Shown here piece by piece: positions 41,101 through 54,491 of a stretch of DNA of 64,000 nucleotides (position 1 is the first letter of the stretch; each line of letters opens with the position of its first letter). Below the pieces are notes generated by a model. It made no database searches and was not told where the DNA came from. It worked only from the letters and a program-made list of their open reading frames with translations. Source of the stretch: Vanilla planifolia (taxonomy: Eukaryota > Streptophyta > Magnoliopsida > Asparagales > Orchidaceae); NCBI GenBank assembly GCA_023846275.1, contig CM043869.1, positions 19,847,501 through 19,911,500 on the forward strand. Direction: 5' to 3'. The position numbers and the translations under genes are program-made.

Positions 41101-44100
41101 TACTCTAACAAGTTAAATATTAATTATTTTATTTTTTAAATATTTAATTTTATATAATTTGGACTATTTCTGAAAAGCTTTTTGAATCATACTTGATTTG
41201 ATAATCAATGGTGTCACAACCTAACTCTTAAGTACCTTGGAATGCAACTTTCTCATACAATATTTCTCATATTTTCATTGGTTTTTCTTTGATTTTTTTA
41301 TATTATTTTATTACTCTAAATCTCCTCTCCTTTGACCTTTACATTGCCTTTATTTTTTATGCCAAGTTAATTCAATTTATATCATCTTATCTTAGAAATG
41401 TATTCACTTAATGATAAAATAATAATTTATAGTTATTTATTCTTATTTTCTTTTGTAATTTATAAAAATTTCAAATTTGTTTTAATAAGAAAAAAACATC
41501 ATTAGACTCATCTTAAAGAACTTTATTTAACTACTTGATCATTACTATTATTTTCAATATTTTTATTTTGGCTATTTTGTTATATTGGAGTTTAACTTTT
41601 CCTATGAGGTTTGATAAAAAAAGAAACAAAAATCATTGGACATGTATTGATGAGGTCTATTACATTAAATATTAATTCTGAAATTTTTAAATATTTCTTA
41701 GGTTTTAAACATAATTTACAATCATGGAAGTCACTATTAATCTCATTAGTTAATTGTAATGTAATTTTCTCATATAATCTTCCTCATTTCTTCAAATATT
41801 TTTTTTTAATTTAATTAAATTACTATGGAACTCTAATTCTAATGTAGTGTGACCTCTAAATCTCTCTGATTTAGTTAAAGTATATTTATTCAATTTATCT
41901 TATTTAAATTTTAAAATATGTTAAACAAAAATTAAATAATAATTTTATTCTTGTTTACCTTTATTTAGTTTTTTTAATTTGCAATATTTCAAAATGATGT
42001 CCAATGAAGGAAAAAAATCACATTGTGCTCAACTTAGCTAACTCTATCAAATTATATTTTCATTTTAAAACTTTTAAAAATTGTATTTGTTGAATGTTTT
42101 TTGCATGCATTATGAGATATTTTAATTCATAACTTATATAATGATTGATAATGTTACACTAGGTTTTAGCTTTTTTGAACGAAACTTTCTTATTTAATTT
42201 ATATATTTCCACCAAATTCTTTTCTTTAATTTTGTTTTATAACTATGTAATCTACTTCTCCTCTAGTCTAACATTTACATCACATTGATGTTTTTGTTGC
42301 CTATATTCTAATAAAATGATACATTTTAATAATTAATTCTTATTATTTTTGGCAATTCATAGTAGTTACATATGACGATTGATTGAGATGAAACAAATAT
42401 TCTTTCACTCGTGTCAATAAGATATATCCAATTTTGAACATTTTTAGTTATGATTATTTATAATATATTCTCTAAGGTTTTGCCATTTTTTACTATTTTG
42501 TTTAATTTGCATATGATTTTATGGATGTAGACATCGCACTAACCTCCTTAATATCTTGGAATGCATATTGTTTTGCAATTTATTTCCTTTCTTTAAAAAC
42601 TTGTTTTAGTTATTTTATTATGTAATGAAAAATAATAATTCAAGTGACATTTACATCGTATTGATTTGCTTATATTTCATTACTTTAGTTTATCATAATT
42701 TCATTATAAAACTTATTTTATTGGAATTAATATTATAGTTTATCTCTACTTATGTTTATTTAATTTTGCAATTCATTGTAATTACAAATAAGGATTCATA
42801 AAGAAGGAAAAACATCATTGGACTTTGCTTTACAAGCTCTATCTTATTAAATTTCATTTTTATATTTTTAAATATGTTAATTTCTTTGGTTTTGTCATGT
42901 TTTATGTCCCATTTTGATTCACGATTGAGTTATGAATTGAGGATGTTAAATTCGTTCATCTTAGTATCCTAGAATAAAACTTTATTGTATAAATTATCCC
43001 ATTTTTTTAAATATTTCCATTTTATTTTTTATTTTACTCTAAATTTTAATTTTCACCTTTTCTAACTTTTCAATTACTTTGATTTCTTCATATCACAGTG
43101 CTTTAATTTATCTTATTTTAACATTAAAACATATTATATGTTATTTTTTATAGTTTTCACATACTTTATGAGACCTCTTGACTCATAAATAATTTTATAA
43201 CAAGGCATGTTACACTTTATCTGATTAATATCTTGGAATGCAACTTTCTAAAATACATTACCTCATTTGCAATATTTTTTGATTTGGTGATGTTATTATG
43301 AAACTCTAATTCTACTCTTATGTGACATTTACATTATTTTATTTTAGATTATTTATGTTACTTTAACTTATGTGATTTCAGCTTTAATGTCTAACTACTA
43401 AGTATTAAAATTATTATTTGCTATTATTTATACCTATTTATATTTTTAATTCATAGCAATACCAAATGCGATCCAATTGAGAGAAAATAAACAGTTTCTA
43501 GAGTTGTCTTAACCATCTATCTTAATGAAATATTATTGTTAATATTTTTAAATATTTTCATTGTGAATGTTTTGTCATGTTATACGAGATATTTTGATTC
43601 ATATTGGATCTACTATTAAGGTTGTGATACAATATCTCTTAAGTATATTCTATTATAACTTATTTACTAGATTTCTCTTTTTTTTAAGATGTATTACTAT
43701 GATTTTATTGTATTATTACTTAACAATAAATCTATTATCATGGAACCTTTACATCATATTTATTTTGTTTTTTTTGTTGCTTAAATTTATCTTCTTTCAG
43801 CTATAATATATGTTTACTTAATATGAATATAATAACTTATTTTTATTATTGATTATTTATTTAGTTGTTTGATACTAATTGCAAACAGGTTGCAATTGAG
43901 AGAAAATATTTGTCATTAGAATTATCTCCTCAAGATTTATCCAAACAAATATTTATTTTGACATTTTTTAAAATATTTTACTTTCTAAGGTTTTGTAATG
44001 TTTTATGAGTCATTTAGATTTCGCAACTAATTGAAAAGTAGAAGATGTTACACAAATCCTCCTTGGTGTCTAAGAATGTAACTTTCACATAGAATACTTC

Positions 44101-44560
44101 TTATTTTTTCAAATCATATTGTTTTTATTTGGTAATGCTCATTTGTAACTCTAAATCTCCACTTTTGGCATGACATTTACATCATTTATATTTAGTTATA
44201 TTATATTGTTTCATAGAATTAAAAATGGTGTAAGATTGAGATGAAATAAATGTCAGTGAACAAATCTCAACAAGCCCATTTTTTAGGGCTATTCAAGCTT
44301 TATGAGACATTTAAAATTCTAACAAATTTGAGGGTCAATGATGTTAATTCAATCTTCTTAATATCTGAGAATGCAACATTCAAGGCTAATTTATATTATT
44401 TTCTTAAATCTTTCACTTTCATTTTGTTATGTTAATATGATGGACCATTTCCCATCTTTTGTAATATTAATATTGCTTTAGTTAAGCTACATTAAACCAG
44501 ATTAACTTATCTCATTTTAACATGTGCTGAATATTAAAATAATGATTTCTCATTATTTAT
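35120..44560 (+). repeat. Higher-order satellite block A (~9.4 kb)
   Basis: Monomers here match those of block B in the same order. Pairs seen directly: 35577 with 45018 (shared 'aaacattgttaaacatgt' and 'ccattttttatttctta'); 35930 with 45362 ('tggttgttgat', then 'ctccatag'); 36820 with 46260 ('gttataacactatgga'); 38720 with 48160; 41533 with 51528 ('actacttga.cattac'); 43640 with 52675 ('gatacaatatctctta'); 44290 with 53408 ('attcaagcttta'). Offsets are about 9.44 kb at first, about 9.95-10.0 kb past the LINE insertion, then about 9.05-9.12 kb after an apparent deletion in block B. Confidence 0.75.
38593..38615. repeat. (TA)n microsatellite
   Basis: About 11 TA units in a satellite monomer of block A. 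The matching place in block B (near 48061) has only 'catatatatac', so the run expanded after the duplication. Confidence 0.9.
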
Positions 44561-47500
44561 GTTGAATTATTTTACTAATAAGAAGTATTTCAAAATAAGT
44601 TTTTATGGGGATGAAAGTGGAGTTATTGGTGTCTTCTCAATGAGTCGATCTGACTAAGTATTTTTTTTAGTATTTTTAAACCTTTTATTTTATTTTGTTT
44701 TGGTGTGCTTTATGAGACATTTCATTCTTACCTACATTAAATGATCAAAGATGTCACACTCAATCTTTTCTTATATAAGAATGTAGTTTTCTCAATTACT
44801 GAAAGTTTTTATTTTAATTTGATTAAATACTATATATTTAAAAAATTTCTATGTTACATTGCAGTTTTATTTTATAAATGACATAGATTCAATTTTCTCA
44901 TTTTAGCTTTAATATATATGTATAGTTAATATTAAAATAATAATAAATTATTACTCATACAAATCTACATTTGTATTCACAAATAATTCCCAACTTTGTC
45001 AGATGTAGAAGAAACAAACATTGTTAAACATGTTTCGATGAGTTATTTAAAATAAAGTAGCCATTTTTTATTTCTTAAAATTTTTTTTATAATTTTTATA
45101 TTGTATATGGAAATGTTTCAATATATTATGATGCTTTAATTTAACTAAATTCTATTTTAGAATATGTTTATTTAATATTAAAAAAAATTATTACTGTTAT
45201 CATTTATTTTCTCTAATAATTCTAAATATTTCAAAATGTGGTCCCATGGAGATGATACAAATATCATTATGCTTGTCATAACAAGCTCTACTTTATTAAA
45301 TAGTTGATTTTCAAATGATTATGCATATTTTATATTACATTTTGTTCTACAGTTGATTTATTGGTTGTTGATTTCTCACTAGACCTCCATAGTTTCTTGT
45401 ATTGTGATTTTCCTATATAATTTATCTCGTATCTTTAAATTTTTAACTTTGATTTGATTTGTTGTTTATGAAACTTCAACTCTAGTATCATATGAACTTT
45501 ACAATAATTAAATTTTGATAATTTACATAGGTAAATGTATCTCATTTTGTTAATAATATATATTTTTATACAAAATAATAATTTAACATTATTTAAGTTT
45601 AGTTGAATTGGTAATTGATAATATTTCTTAGTGAGGTCTAGCATAGACAAAAGAAACACCATTGTAGTGATCTTGATGATTTGTATACAATTAAATCTTA
45701 GATATTTTATTTTTTTAAAATGTTTAGTTTCTACAATTTTCATTTCCTTTTAGAAACATTATGATTTATACTTTATTTATCGATTCACGTTATATTAGAT
45801 CTCAAATGTATCTTGGAATGCAATTCTCATGTATAATTTGTAAAATTTCTTCAAATGTTTTGGCTTAAATTAGAAAGAATACTATGTAACTCCAAATCTC
45901 CACTCATTTCTCCTTCACATAACATTGATTTTTTCATTATCACATTACATTTATCTATTTCGCTTGAACTTTAAAATTTTTTTTACTAAACTAATAACAA
46001 TTTATTTTTATTTATGCATATTTACTTTAGTGAGATGCAATAATTAACAAATAGATTATATAAACATAAAATAAACATCAATAGACTATCTTTATAAGCT
46101 TTATCAATTAACTATTAATTTTAATATTATTTAAATATTTTGTTTTATATAATTTTGACACGATCCATGAGCCATTTTAATTCGTACTTGATTTGATGAT
46201 CGAGGATAATACATTATATTTTCTTAGTATCTTACAATGCAATTTTCTCATAAACTTTGTCATCTATTCAAAGTTTTTTCGTTAACTTTGTTATAACACT
46301 ATGGAATTTTATTATCCTCTTATGTAAAAGCTATGAATTTCTTATATTACATTTCATCAATATAATTTATTTCGACTTTTTTATCTATTTATTAAATATA
46401 AAAATAGGAATTTACTATTAGTTTTTCACATTTTCTTTGGCAATTAAAAGTAATTTAAGACAAGGTCCAATGATATTGAAATAAACATTACTTGTGCCAA
46501 CACAATGATCATTAATCAATTAATTTTTTAATCAGTTTATTTTAAATATTTTGATATTCTTTATGAGGTATGTTCATTCATTCTTAATTTTTTATAATTA
46601 AGGATTTTATATTCAATATCTTAGTGTCTTTGAATATTGCTTTCACAAAAAATTTGACTCATCCCTTTCAAATTTTCACTCTGATTTGGTCATATTACTA
46701 TATAACTTTAAATCTCCTCTCATGTAAACTTTATATTACTTTCATTTGACTGAATTCAATAGCTTCAATTTATCTTTTTTTAAAAATAAAATATCTACAC
46801 TTCATATTAGAATGATAATATGTTATTATATATGTTGACTTAATTTTATAATTTAAAGGAATTCTAAGTGAGATTGGATCAGGATAAAAAATATAGTTAG
46901 ACTTGTCTTAATGAGCTCTATCAAACTAAAAATTATTTTTTATATTTTCAAATTTTTATTTTTTTGTGATTTTCATAGGTTTTACCAGGAATTTTCTTTT
47001 GTATCTCATTTAATGATCAATAATGTTAGACTAATCTCCTTAGTATCCATGAATAAGCATTCTTACATAATTTGTCTTATTTATTCAAATGTTTTCTTCG
47101 ATTTGGTGGTATTACAACATAAATCTAAATCTCGACTCTCTCGACCATTACATCACTTTAATTTGAAATAGTTATATAACACTATTTATCTCATTTGATT
47201 ATTTAAAATATATCTTCCTCACATTAAATAATAACATGTTTTAATTTATTTCAAAATTCTCAATAATTTCAATACTAATATCATTGAGATCAATATAAAT
47301 TTCATTGGACACTTTGCTATATGATCTATCTAATGAAATGTTTAGTTATTAAATTTGAAAGTTCTTTATTTTTTATTATTTTTGAAACCTTCATGAGACT
47401 TTTCATTTTTTGTACGTGATTTGATGATTTAGGTTTTCACACTCTAATTACTTGGCATCTTGGATAGAAATTTTCATGCATAATTTGTTAATTTATTTTT

Positions 47501-48210
47501 CATTTTTTTGCTTTGATTTGGTTATATTACTATGAAACTTGAATTATTCTCTATTGTGACTTTTGCATGTCATTGATTTGGTTATATTTTAGTACTACAA
47601 TTTATATCATTCCAACTTTAATACACATATACTTAATATTCAAATAATAAATTATTTTTATTTGTACTTTTTTCGTGATTAATTTCTATTCGTTAAAAAT
47701 GACTCTAATTGAAACAAAATGAATGTTTTTGAGCTCACTTAACATGGTCTACTTGATTAAATATTAATTTTTCTTATTTTAAAATATTTTATTTTGTAAA
47801 ATTTTTCATAAATTTAATGAGAAATTTTGATTAGTATCTCATTCAATGATAATGATAGTATACTTGATCTCTTTAGCACTTTGAAATTCAACTTTAATTT
47901 ATAATTTATTTTATTTCTTGAAAGATTTTTCTTTGATTTACTCACATTATTATGAAACTCAAATTGTCCTCTAAAGTAGCCTTTGCGTTTTTTTATTTTG
48001 TAATATTATATTACAATTATTTATCTTATTTAGAAATTAATATACATCTATGTACATTTACATATATATACTTTATATTAAATTAATAATTTTTCTTAGT
48101 CTTCTATTCTTAATTTCATAAACTATAGTAATTTTAAGTGAGGTTTGATGGAGGTGAAACAAATGCCGTTTGACTCAGCATGACGAGCTTTATCCAATTA
48201 CATATTCATT

Positions 48211-48792
48211 AATGAAATTTTAACCCATAGATGGGTTCCCCCCCACTGGATGGATTAAAGTGAACTGTGACGCTGCTTGTGGTCTGGATTCTGTAAGTAT
48301 TGGTGTAGTAGTGAGAGACCATATGGGGAGGCCGATCCTGGTGATGGGGAAGAGGTTTGTTTCTCAGGCAAGTGAAGCGATGGAGGTCCAGGTAGTACTT
48401 GAGGCCTTCCAGCTATTGCGGAAGTTCCTGTCACAGTTCCGTGCTATTGAGATGCAGACGGATTCCATGACGGTGGTGCTGACGATCCGAAAGCTTATTG
48501 CCAACATACCTGTGGTTGGACCTATTGTTGAGAATATACGTTGTGCTAGTGATCTGGACGCCCTTACTATAACACATGTATACAGGGAAGGTAATCAGCC
48601 TGCCGATTGGGTGGCACGTGCTGCTTGCCGAAACGACTTTGTTTGGAATAGTGGGACCTCATATCCCAAGCCGCTCATCAAGCTGTTGCTGGTAGATTAC
48701 ATGTTCGATCATCCGTGAGGATTGCACCTATTAATGTACTTTTGCTGGGCTTGTGCCCCTTTTGAATATCAAAAAAAAAAATGAAATTTTAA
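48211..48792 (+). mobile_element. 5'-truncated LINE insertion with poly(A) and 13-bp TSD
   Basis: The 13-bp sequence aatgaaattttaa occurs at 48211-48223 and again at 48780-48792, exactly flanking the insert. The insert (48224-48780) starts inside the RNase H coding region, ends its reading frame with TGA at 48716-48718, has a short 3' UTR, and finishes with ten A residues (48771-48780). These are the marks of target-primed reverse transcription by a non-LTR retrotransposon. Base composition is clearly less AT-rich than the satellite around it. The corresponding site in block A (near 38770) has no insert. Confidence 0.93.
48224..48718 (+). pseudogene. LINE ORF2 C-terminal RNase H domain (fragment)
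   Basis: The frame is open from the truncation point to TGA, 164 codons. Twelve residues (including PPTGWIK) precede the GTG codon at 48260, which is valine in the parent protein and not a real start. Numbering from that codon, the four RNase H acidic residues are all present: D4 in VNCDAACG, E42 in the following helix, D68 in QTDSM, and D116 in GNQPADWVARAAC. The 'GVVVRD..G' strand motif (15-23) is typical of plant LINE and RVT_3-type RNase H domains. The domain would degrade the RNA strand of RNA-DNA hybrids during retrotransposition. Endonuclease and reverse transcriptase are missing, so it cannot move by itself, and no promoter is seen. The absence of stops or frameshifts points to a recent insertion. 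Confidence 0.92.
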
Positions 48793-51518
48793 ATATTATA
48801 TTTTTTTCTTGGCATGTTTTATGTGACTTCGAAAGGAATTTTCTTATTCAGTTAATCTAATCTTTTTAAATTGTTCACTTTGGTTTTGATAAATAGTTAT
48901 GTAAATCGATGTCTCATCTCATGTGCCCTATACTTCAAATTGATTTTGTTGTATAAATTTTCCTCAATTTATTTTATTAACTTTTAATACAAATTATTTC
49001 ACTGTTATAGTAATAATTTATTATTATTTTTTATCATTTCTTTGGATGTTAATAAGAATTTCAAAATCATTTAGGCAAGAACAATCTAATTGATTGTTTA
49101 AATTTGTAATTTTAAATATTACAACTTTTAAGATTTTGGCATGTTTCACATGTTGTTTCTATTTGCACATAATTTAATTATCGAGGATGCTACACCTGAA
49201 CTTTTTAATGCCTTGGAATACAACTTTCTCTTAAAATTTATCTTGTTTCTTCAAATGTTTTGTTTTTATTTTGTTACATTACCATTTAACTCAAAATCGT
49301 CTCTTATGAGACAATTGCATCATTTTGATTTTGTTATATCATTTTACTTTTGTCTATTTGATTTTAGATTTAATTTTTACTAATGATAAAAATGATACTT
49401 TTCTTATGACTTATGATTATTTTTGGGAAAAGAATAGAAATTCTAAATTAGGATTGATCTAGAAAAAAAAGCATCATTAGACTGGTCTTTATAAGCTTTA
49501 TGCAATTAAATTTTTTTATTTTTAATATGTTATTTTCTGGTGTTTTACACATTTTTGGGTTTATTTGGATTGGTACTTAATTTATTGACTAAGGATGCTC
49601 AACTCGATCATCTCATTATATTGGAATGGAAAAATCTTAGAAAATTTATCTCATTGTTTCAATTTTTTTACCTAATTTTCTTTTACTATTATGAAACTTC
49701 TAGTTTTATTTCACGTGACCTTTACATTATTTTCATTTGCTCACATTTGTTTCTTCAACTTATCTTATTTATCTTAAATATATACTATCTGATATTAAAA
49801 TAATAATTTTATGACAATTTGTGTCTATTTAAATTAGTAAATAATAATAATTCTACTAAAAGAGAGATAGAGCAAAGAAAAATTTGTTGGACTCATCTAA
49901 ATGAGCTATATGTAATTAAATATTAATATTTATTTTTTAGACATTTTTTTTATTTGATTTTCTTAAATTCTTTACTAAATATTTGAATTCCTCATTACTT
50001 TGAAGCTCATGGAGGTTACCTTTGATATAATTAGAATCTTGGAAAGCTACTTAGACATATAGTTTATTCAATTCTTTAAATGTTGGATTTAGATTTGATT
50101 ATACTAATAAAAATACTAATTCTTTTCTTATTTAACTTTATCATTTTATTTTTTTGTTATATTTCATTAATTTATCACATCTCTACTTTAATGTCTTTGC
50201 TTAGTATAAAAAAATATTTGTTATTATTTATGCTTATTAACATTACTAATTCGTATTATTATAGATGAGGTCTAATCAAGATGAAACATATGTTGTTTGG
50301 CTTATCTTGAAAAGAATCATTCAATTAATTTTTTTTAATTTTAGATATTTAATTTTCTGTCATATTTGTATTCTTTCTAAGATATTTTTATTTGTAGTTT
50401 ATTTGAGAATTGATGGTGTTACACTCAACCTCTTTAGTGTCAAGGGATACAACATATCAATATAATTTATGATGGTTTTAAAACTATTATTCTTTTATTT
50501 ATTTATATTACTATTTAACTATAAATCACCTCTAGTGACATACAACACTTTGATTGGGTCATTTTTTCTTTTCTTAGATTTATCTCATTTTAGCTTTAAT
50601 ATATTTTTGCTTAGTAGTGATATAAAAATTTATTATTATTTATGTTTATTTTCTTTGCTTATTTTTAGTAATTACAAACATTACTTGATTATGGTAAAGT
50701 AAGCATTACTGGACACGTGTTGCTGAAATATATCAAAATAAAATTTTCTTTCTATTGTTTTGTTATGTTTTACGAGATAGTTTGATTTGTACCTGATTTG
50801 ATGATCAGGATTGTTACTCTTGATGTTCTTTGTTTCATGGCATGATAATTTCCCATAGAAATCCTATTTTTCTTAAATATTTTAATTTAGTTTTGTTAAA
50901 TTACTATGGAACTGAAAATATTTTCCCTTTTATCTTTACATTGCTTTGATTGTTTTAGTTTATCAATTTCCCAAATTTAATATATATTTGTTTAATATTA
51001 AAATAATAACATATTATTATTTATTCGTATTTACTTTGTTAATTAATTCTAATTAAAAACTAGGACTAATGCAAATAAAACAAATGATCAATTTCTTTTA
51101 ACTAGCTCTAACAAGCTAAGTATTCATTATTCTATTTTTAAATATTTAACTTTATACAATTTGGTCAACCTTTATAAAGAATTTTTATTTATGCTTAATT
51201 TCATGACCAGGGATGTTCCTACATATATTGGAATGCCATATTCTTGTACAATTTATCTGACTTTTTAAGTGGTTTTCCTTTGATTTTGTTATGTTGTTTT
51301 GTAACTCTAAATTACATCTCATTAGCCTGTAGATTGTCTTTATTTTGTTATGTTATGTTAATTGAATTTATCACATTTCAACCTTAATATATAATTAATT
51401 ATTATTTAAAAATAAATTTTTTTAATCTTTTATGCTTATTTTCCTTTATAATTTGTAAAAATTTCAATTGAAATATGATAAGGAAAAAACAAACATCATT
51501 ATAGTCTTCTTGAAAGAT

Positions 51519-51870
51519 TTATTCTACTACTTGACCATTACGATAGCTTTTATTATTTTTATTTTTTATTTTGATATATTGGAACATAACTTTTCTATGC
51601 AAATTTAGGTCATTCCTTTAGATTTTTTACTACAATTTTGTTATATTTCTATGAAACTTTAAATCTCCACTAGTGTGATATTTCGTAAAATAATTTATTC
51701 AAATACTTCAACATTACTATAGTTTTTAATATTTTTTTTTATATCCATATATTGGAAAATAACTTTTTTATAAAAGGTCATGTCATTTGGTTAAATTTTT
51801 TACTATAATTTTGTTATATTGTTATGAAATTCTAAATGTTCTCTTGTGTGATCTTTATATCATTTTTATT
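51519..51870 (+). repeat. Local ~180-bp duplication within the satellite
   Basis: The segment 51519-51688 and the segment 51695-51870 share the same order of words: 'cttgaccattacgatag' and 'cttcaacattactatag'; 'atattggaacataacttttc' and 'atattggaaaataacttttt'; 'acaattttgttatatt' and 'ataattttgttatatt'. Block A has a single copy of this part (near 41530-41600 onward), so this looks specific to block B. Confidence 0.65.
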
Positions 51871-54491
51871 CAAATAAATTATATTTTCTCAATTAATCTC
51901 ATTTTAATTTTAATATATATATGTAGTATTTAAATAATATTTAATTATTTTTAACCTTACTTACCTTATTTAATCAAAGTTTTTTGAACGAGGTCTTATA
52001 GAAATAAAACAAAATTCATTTGACTTGTATTGGTGAGATCTTTCCAACCAAAGGTTAGTCTTTAAATTTTTAAATTTTTAAAATTTTTAAATATTTAAAT
52101 TCTTAGGTTTCTAAGATACTTTACAAAATATGTTTATTAATACTAAATTTGATGATCCAAAATTTTACAATTCAACACTTTTGTAACTTGAAATGCATTT
52201 TTTTTGTATAGTTTATCTTATCTTCCTAAAGTGTTATCTTTGATATGATTAAATCACTTGTTACTTCAATTATTCATGCATTTGACCATTACATTTCTTC
52301 AAATATGTTATATTATGGTGCTTCAATTTATATCATTTCAACTTTAAAATTAATTTAGTTAATAGTGAAATAACAATTTTTTCCTATTTATCCTTTTGTA
52401 ATTTTTTAAATCATAATTATTTTAAATTATGTCTAATCAACATGCTTTACCCTTGAATAATTTGTTATTATTTATACCTATCTACATTTGTAATTCATAG
52501 TTATACAAAATGCAGTCCAATCGAGAAGAAATAAACATCATTAGAGTTATCTTAATAGTCAATATTCATTGAATTATAATTTTTAATGTTCTATTTGCTT
52601 TTTTGTCATTTTCTTATGGGTTTTTTTGATTCATACAAGATTTTATTATTAAGAATGTGGTACAATATCTCTTAGGAATCTAAAAATATGACTTACCCAC
52701 AAAACTTTTTTAATTTCTTACAATATTTTATTTTTATTTTGTTGTATTATTATTTAACACCAAATCTCTTATCGTGTGGCCCTTATATCACTTTGATTTG
52801 GATATTTTATATTCATAAAATTTATCTCAATTCAGCTTTACTACATGTTTTCTAAAATACGATTATAAAAATTTATTTCTTTTTTCCTATTTACTTTGTT
52901 GCCCCACAATAATTGGAAACGTGGTGCAATTGCGAAAAAATAATTTTCACTATAATCGTCTCATCAAGATTTAACAAAATAAATTTTTATTTCTGTATTT
53001 TTTTACTAATTTTACTTTTGAAGGTTTTGTAATGCTTAATGGGTCATTTTGATTAAAACCTGATTCGATAATTGAGGATGTTACACTCAACCTCCTTAGT
53101 GTCTCAGAATGTAACTTTCACATAAAATATTTCTTATTTCTAGAAATCATTCACTTTGATTTGTCAATGCCAATTTGTAACTCTAAACCTCTTTTGGTGT
53201 AGCTTTTACATTACTTTCATTTATTTATTTTATATTGTTGTAATTTATCTAATTTCATATTTAAAATATATTTGTTATATTTGAAAAATTAATATTTTGT
53301 TATTCATAACTATTTTAAATTATATCTTGTAAAATTTGATATGTGGTCTAGTTGAGATGAATCAAAGACATCAAACTCTCTCAGTTTGAACTCATTGTTC
53401 TATGGCTTTTCAAGCTTTACAAGACATATCGATCCATACCTTGTTTGATGGTTGAGAATGTTACGCTCAAGTTCTTTAGTATCTAAGAATGCAACTTTCA
53501 TGACAATTTATCTCATTTTCTTGACTTTTCACTTTCATTTTGCTATATAAATATGAAGCTCCATTCCCTCTCTTTGAAACATTAACATTGCTTTCATTAA
53601 GTTACATTATACAACATAACTTTATCTTATTTTAGCTTTAAAATATATATACTTAATATTTAAAAATTAATATTTTTTTATTTATTCTTATTTAATTCTT
53701 TTAATTAATAATAATTCAAAATGAGGCCTAATTGAGACTAAACAAATGTCATCAAACTCCTCTCCATGAACTCTATTTAATTTAATATTTATTTTTTTGT
53801 CAAATATTTTATTTCCTAGGTTTTTTCAATGATTTATGAGATATTTTTATTCTTATCACATTTAATAATTAAGAGTGTTATAGTAGGTAACTTTTGTAAC
53901 TTCAAATACACATTTCCCTTAACTTTATCTCATTTATTCTAAAATTTTTACTTTGATTAGGTTATAATACATTGCAATTACGAATCTACTTTTATGTGAC
54001 CCAATATTGAAAAAATAATTTGTTATTATTTATGCTTTTTAGTTTTGTAATTTGTAGTAATTCCAAATGTGGTCTGATTAAGAAGAAATAAAGATCATTG
54101 TACTTGTCTCTACAAGATCTATTCAATTGCATATTCATTTATTTATTTTCAACTATTTTTACTTTTTTGGGTTTTTCAACATTTTAGGAGACAATTTATT
54201 TTTAAACTAATTTGACAATTAGGAATATCATACTCAATTATTTCACAATTTATGAGAGCAACTTCTTACACAATTTATCTCAATTCTACAATATATTTTC
54301 TTTGAAATTAACTGGTCAACATCTTTAAGACAAAATTGGATGACATTGGATTGGCTTTAATCTACTAGATTAGGAGTTGTGCTTGAAAGATCTGGTAGTA
54401 GACTTGTCACATGTGCAACATGAAATATTTTATAGTTCTTCATGGTGATGGTCATAACAAGATTGGCCTTTCAGGTACGAGATTAGCTTTA

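Larger units (their letters stand above)
44561..53700 (+). repeat. Higher-order satellite block B
   Basis: This is the second copy of the ~9.4-kb block. It differs from block A by a LINE insertion (48224-48780), a local ~180-bp duplication (51519-51870) and the net loss of roughly two monomers' length around 52 kb. Beyond 53700 the sequence again loosely resembles the start of the block ('tattcttatcacattta' near 53850 versus 'cattcttacctacatta' near 44730), so a third partial copy is possible. Confidence 0.7.
21211..54307 (+). repeat. Long array of a ~390-bp AT-rich satellite
   Basis: One unit recurs through 33 kb. In order it reads: 'cttggaatgcaactttctca', 'atttatctcatttcttcaaa', 'gatttggttatattactatg', 'ctctcatgtgacctttacat', 'ttaatattaaaataataatt', 'ttatttatgcttattta', 'aattcatagtaattcc', 'gaaacaaacatcattagact', 'atctcaatgagctctatc', 'attaaatattcattttta', 'ggcatgctttatgagacatt' and 'gatgttacactcaatctcct'. 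Over the first 24 monomers the landmark positions (for example 21223, 21560, 23407, 24490, 26802, 28072, 29308, 30132, 30510) give an average spacing of about 387 bp, range roughly 290-445. That implies about 80-85 monomers. Copies are diverged and many carry internal deletions. Short hydrophobic open frames recur here because the plus strand is T-rich; none is a gene. I do not recognise the family. Confidence 0.9.

Noticed and set aside
21166-50702. Many plus-strand open frames of 60-90 codons with hydrophobic translations in the satellite.
   Set aside because: They fall in different phases of the same T-rich monomer, are not conserved between matching monomers of blocks A and B, and have no recognisable domain.
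21211-54307. Calling the satellite array a centromere.
   Set aside because: Tandem repeats alone do not show centromere identity, the monomers are strongly diverged, and there is no sequence evidence for CENH3 occupancy.
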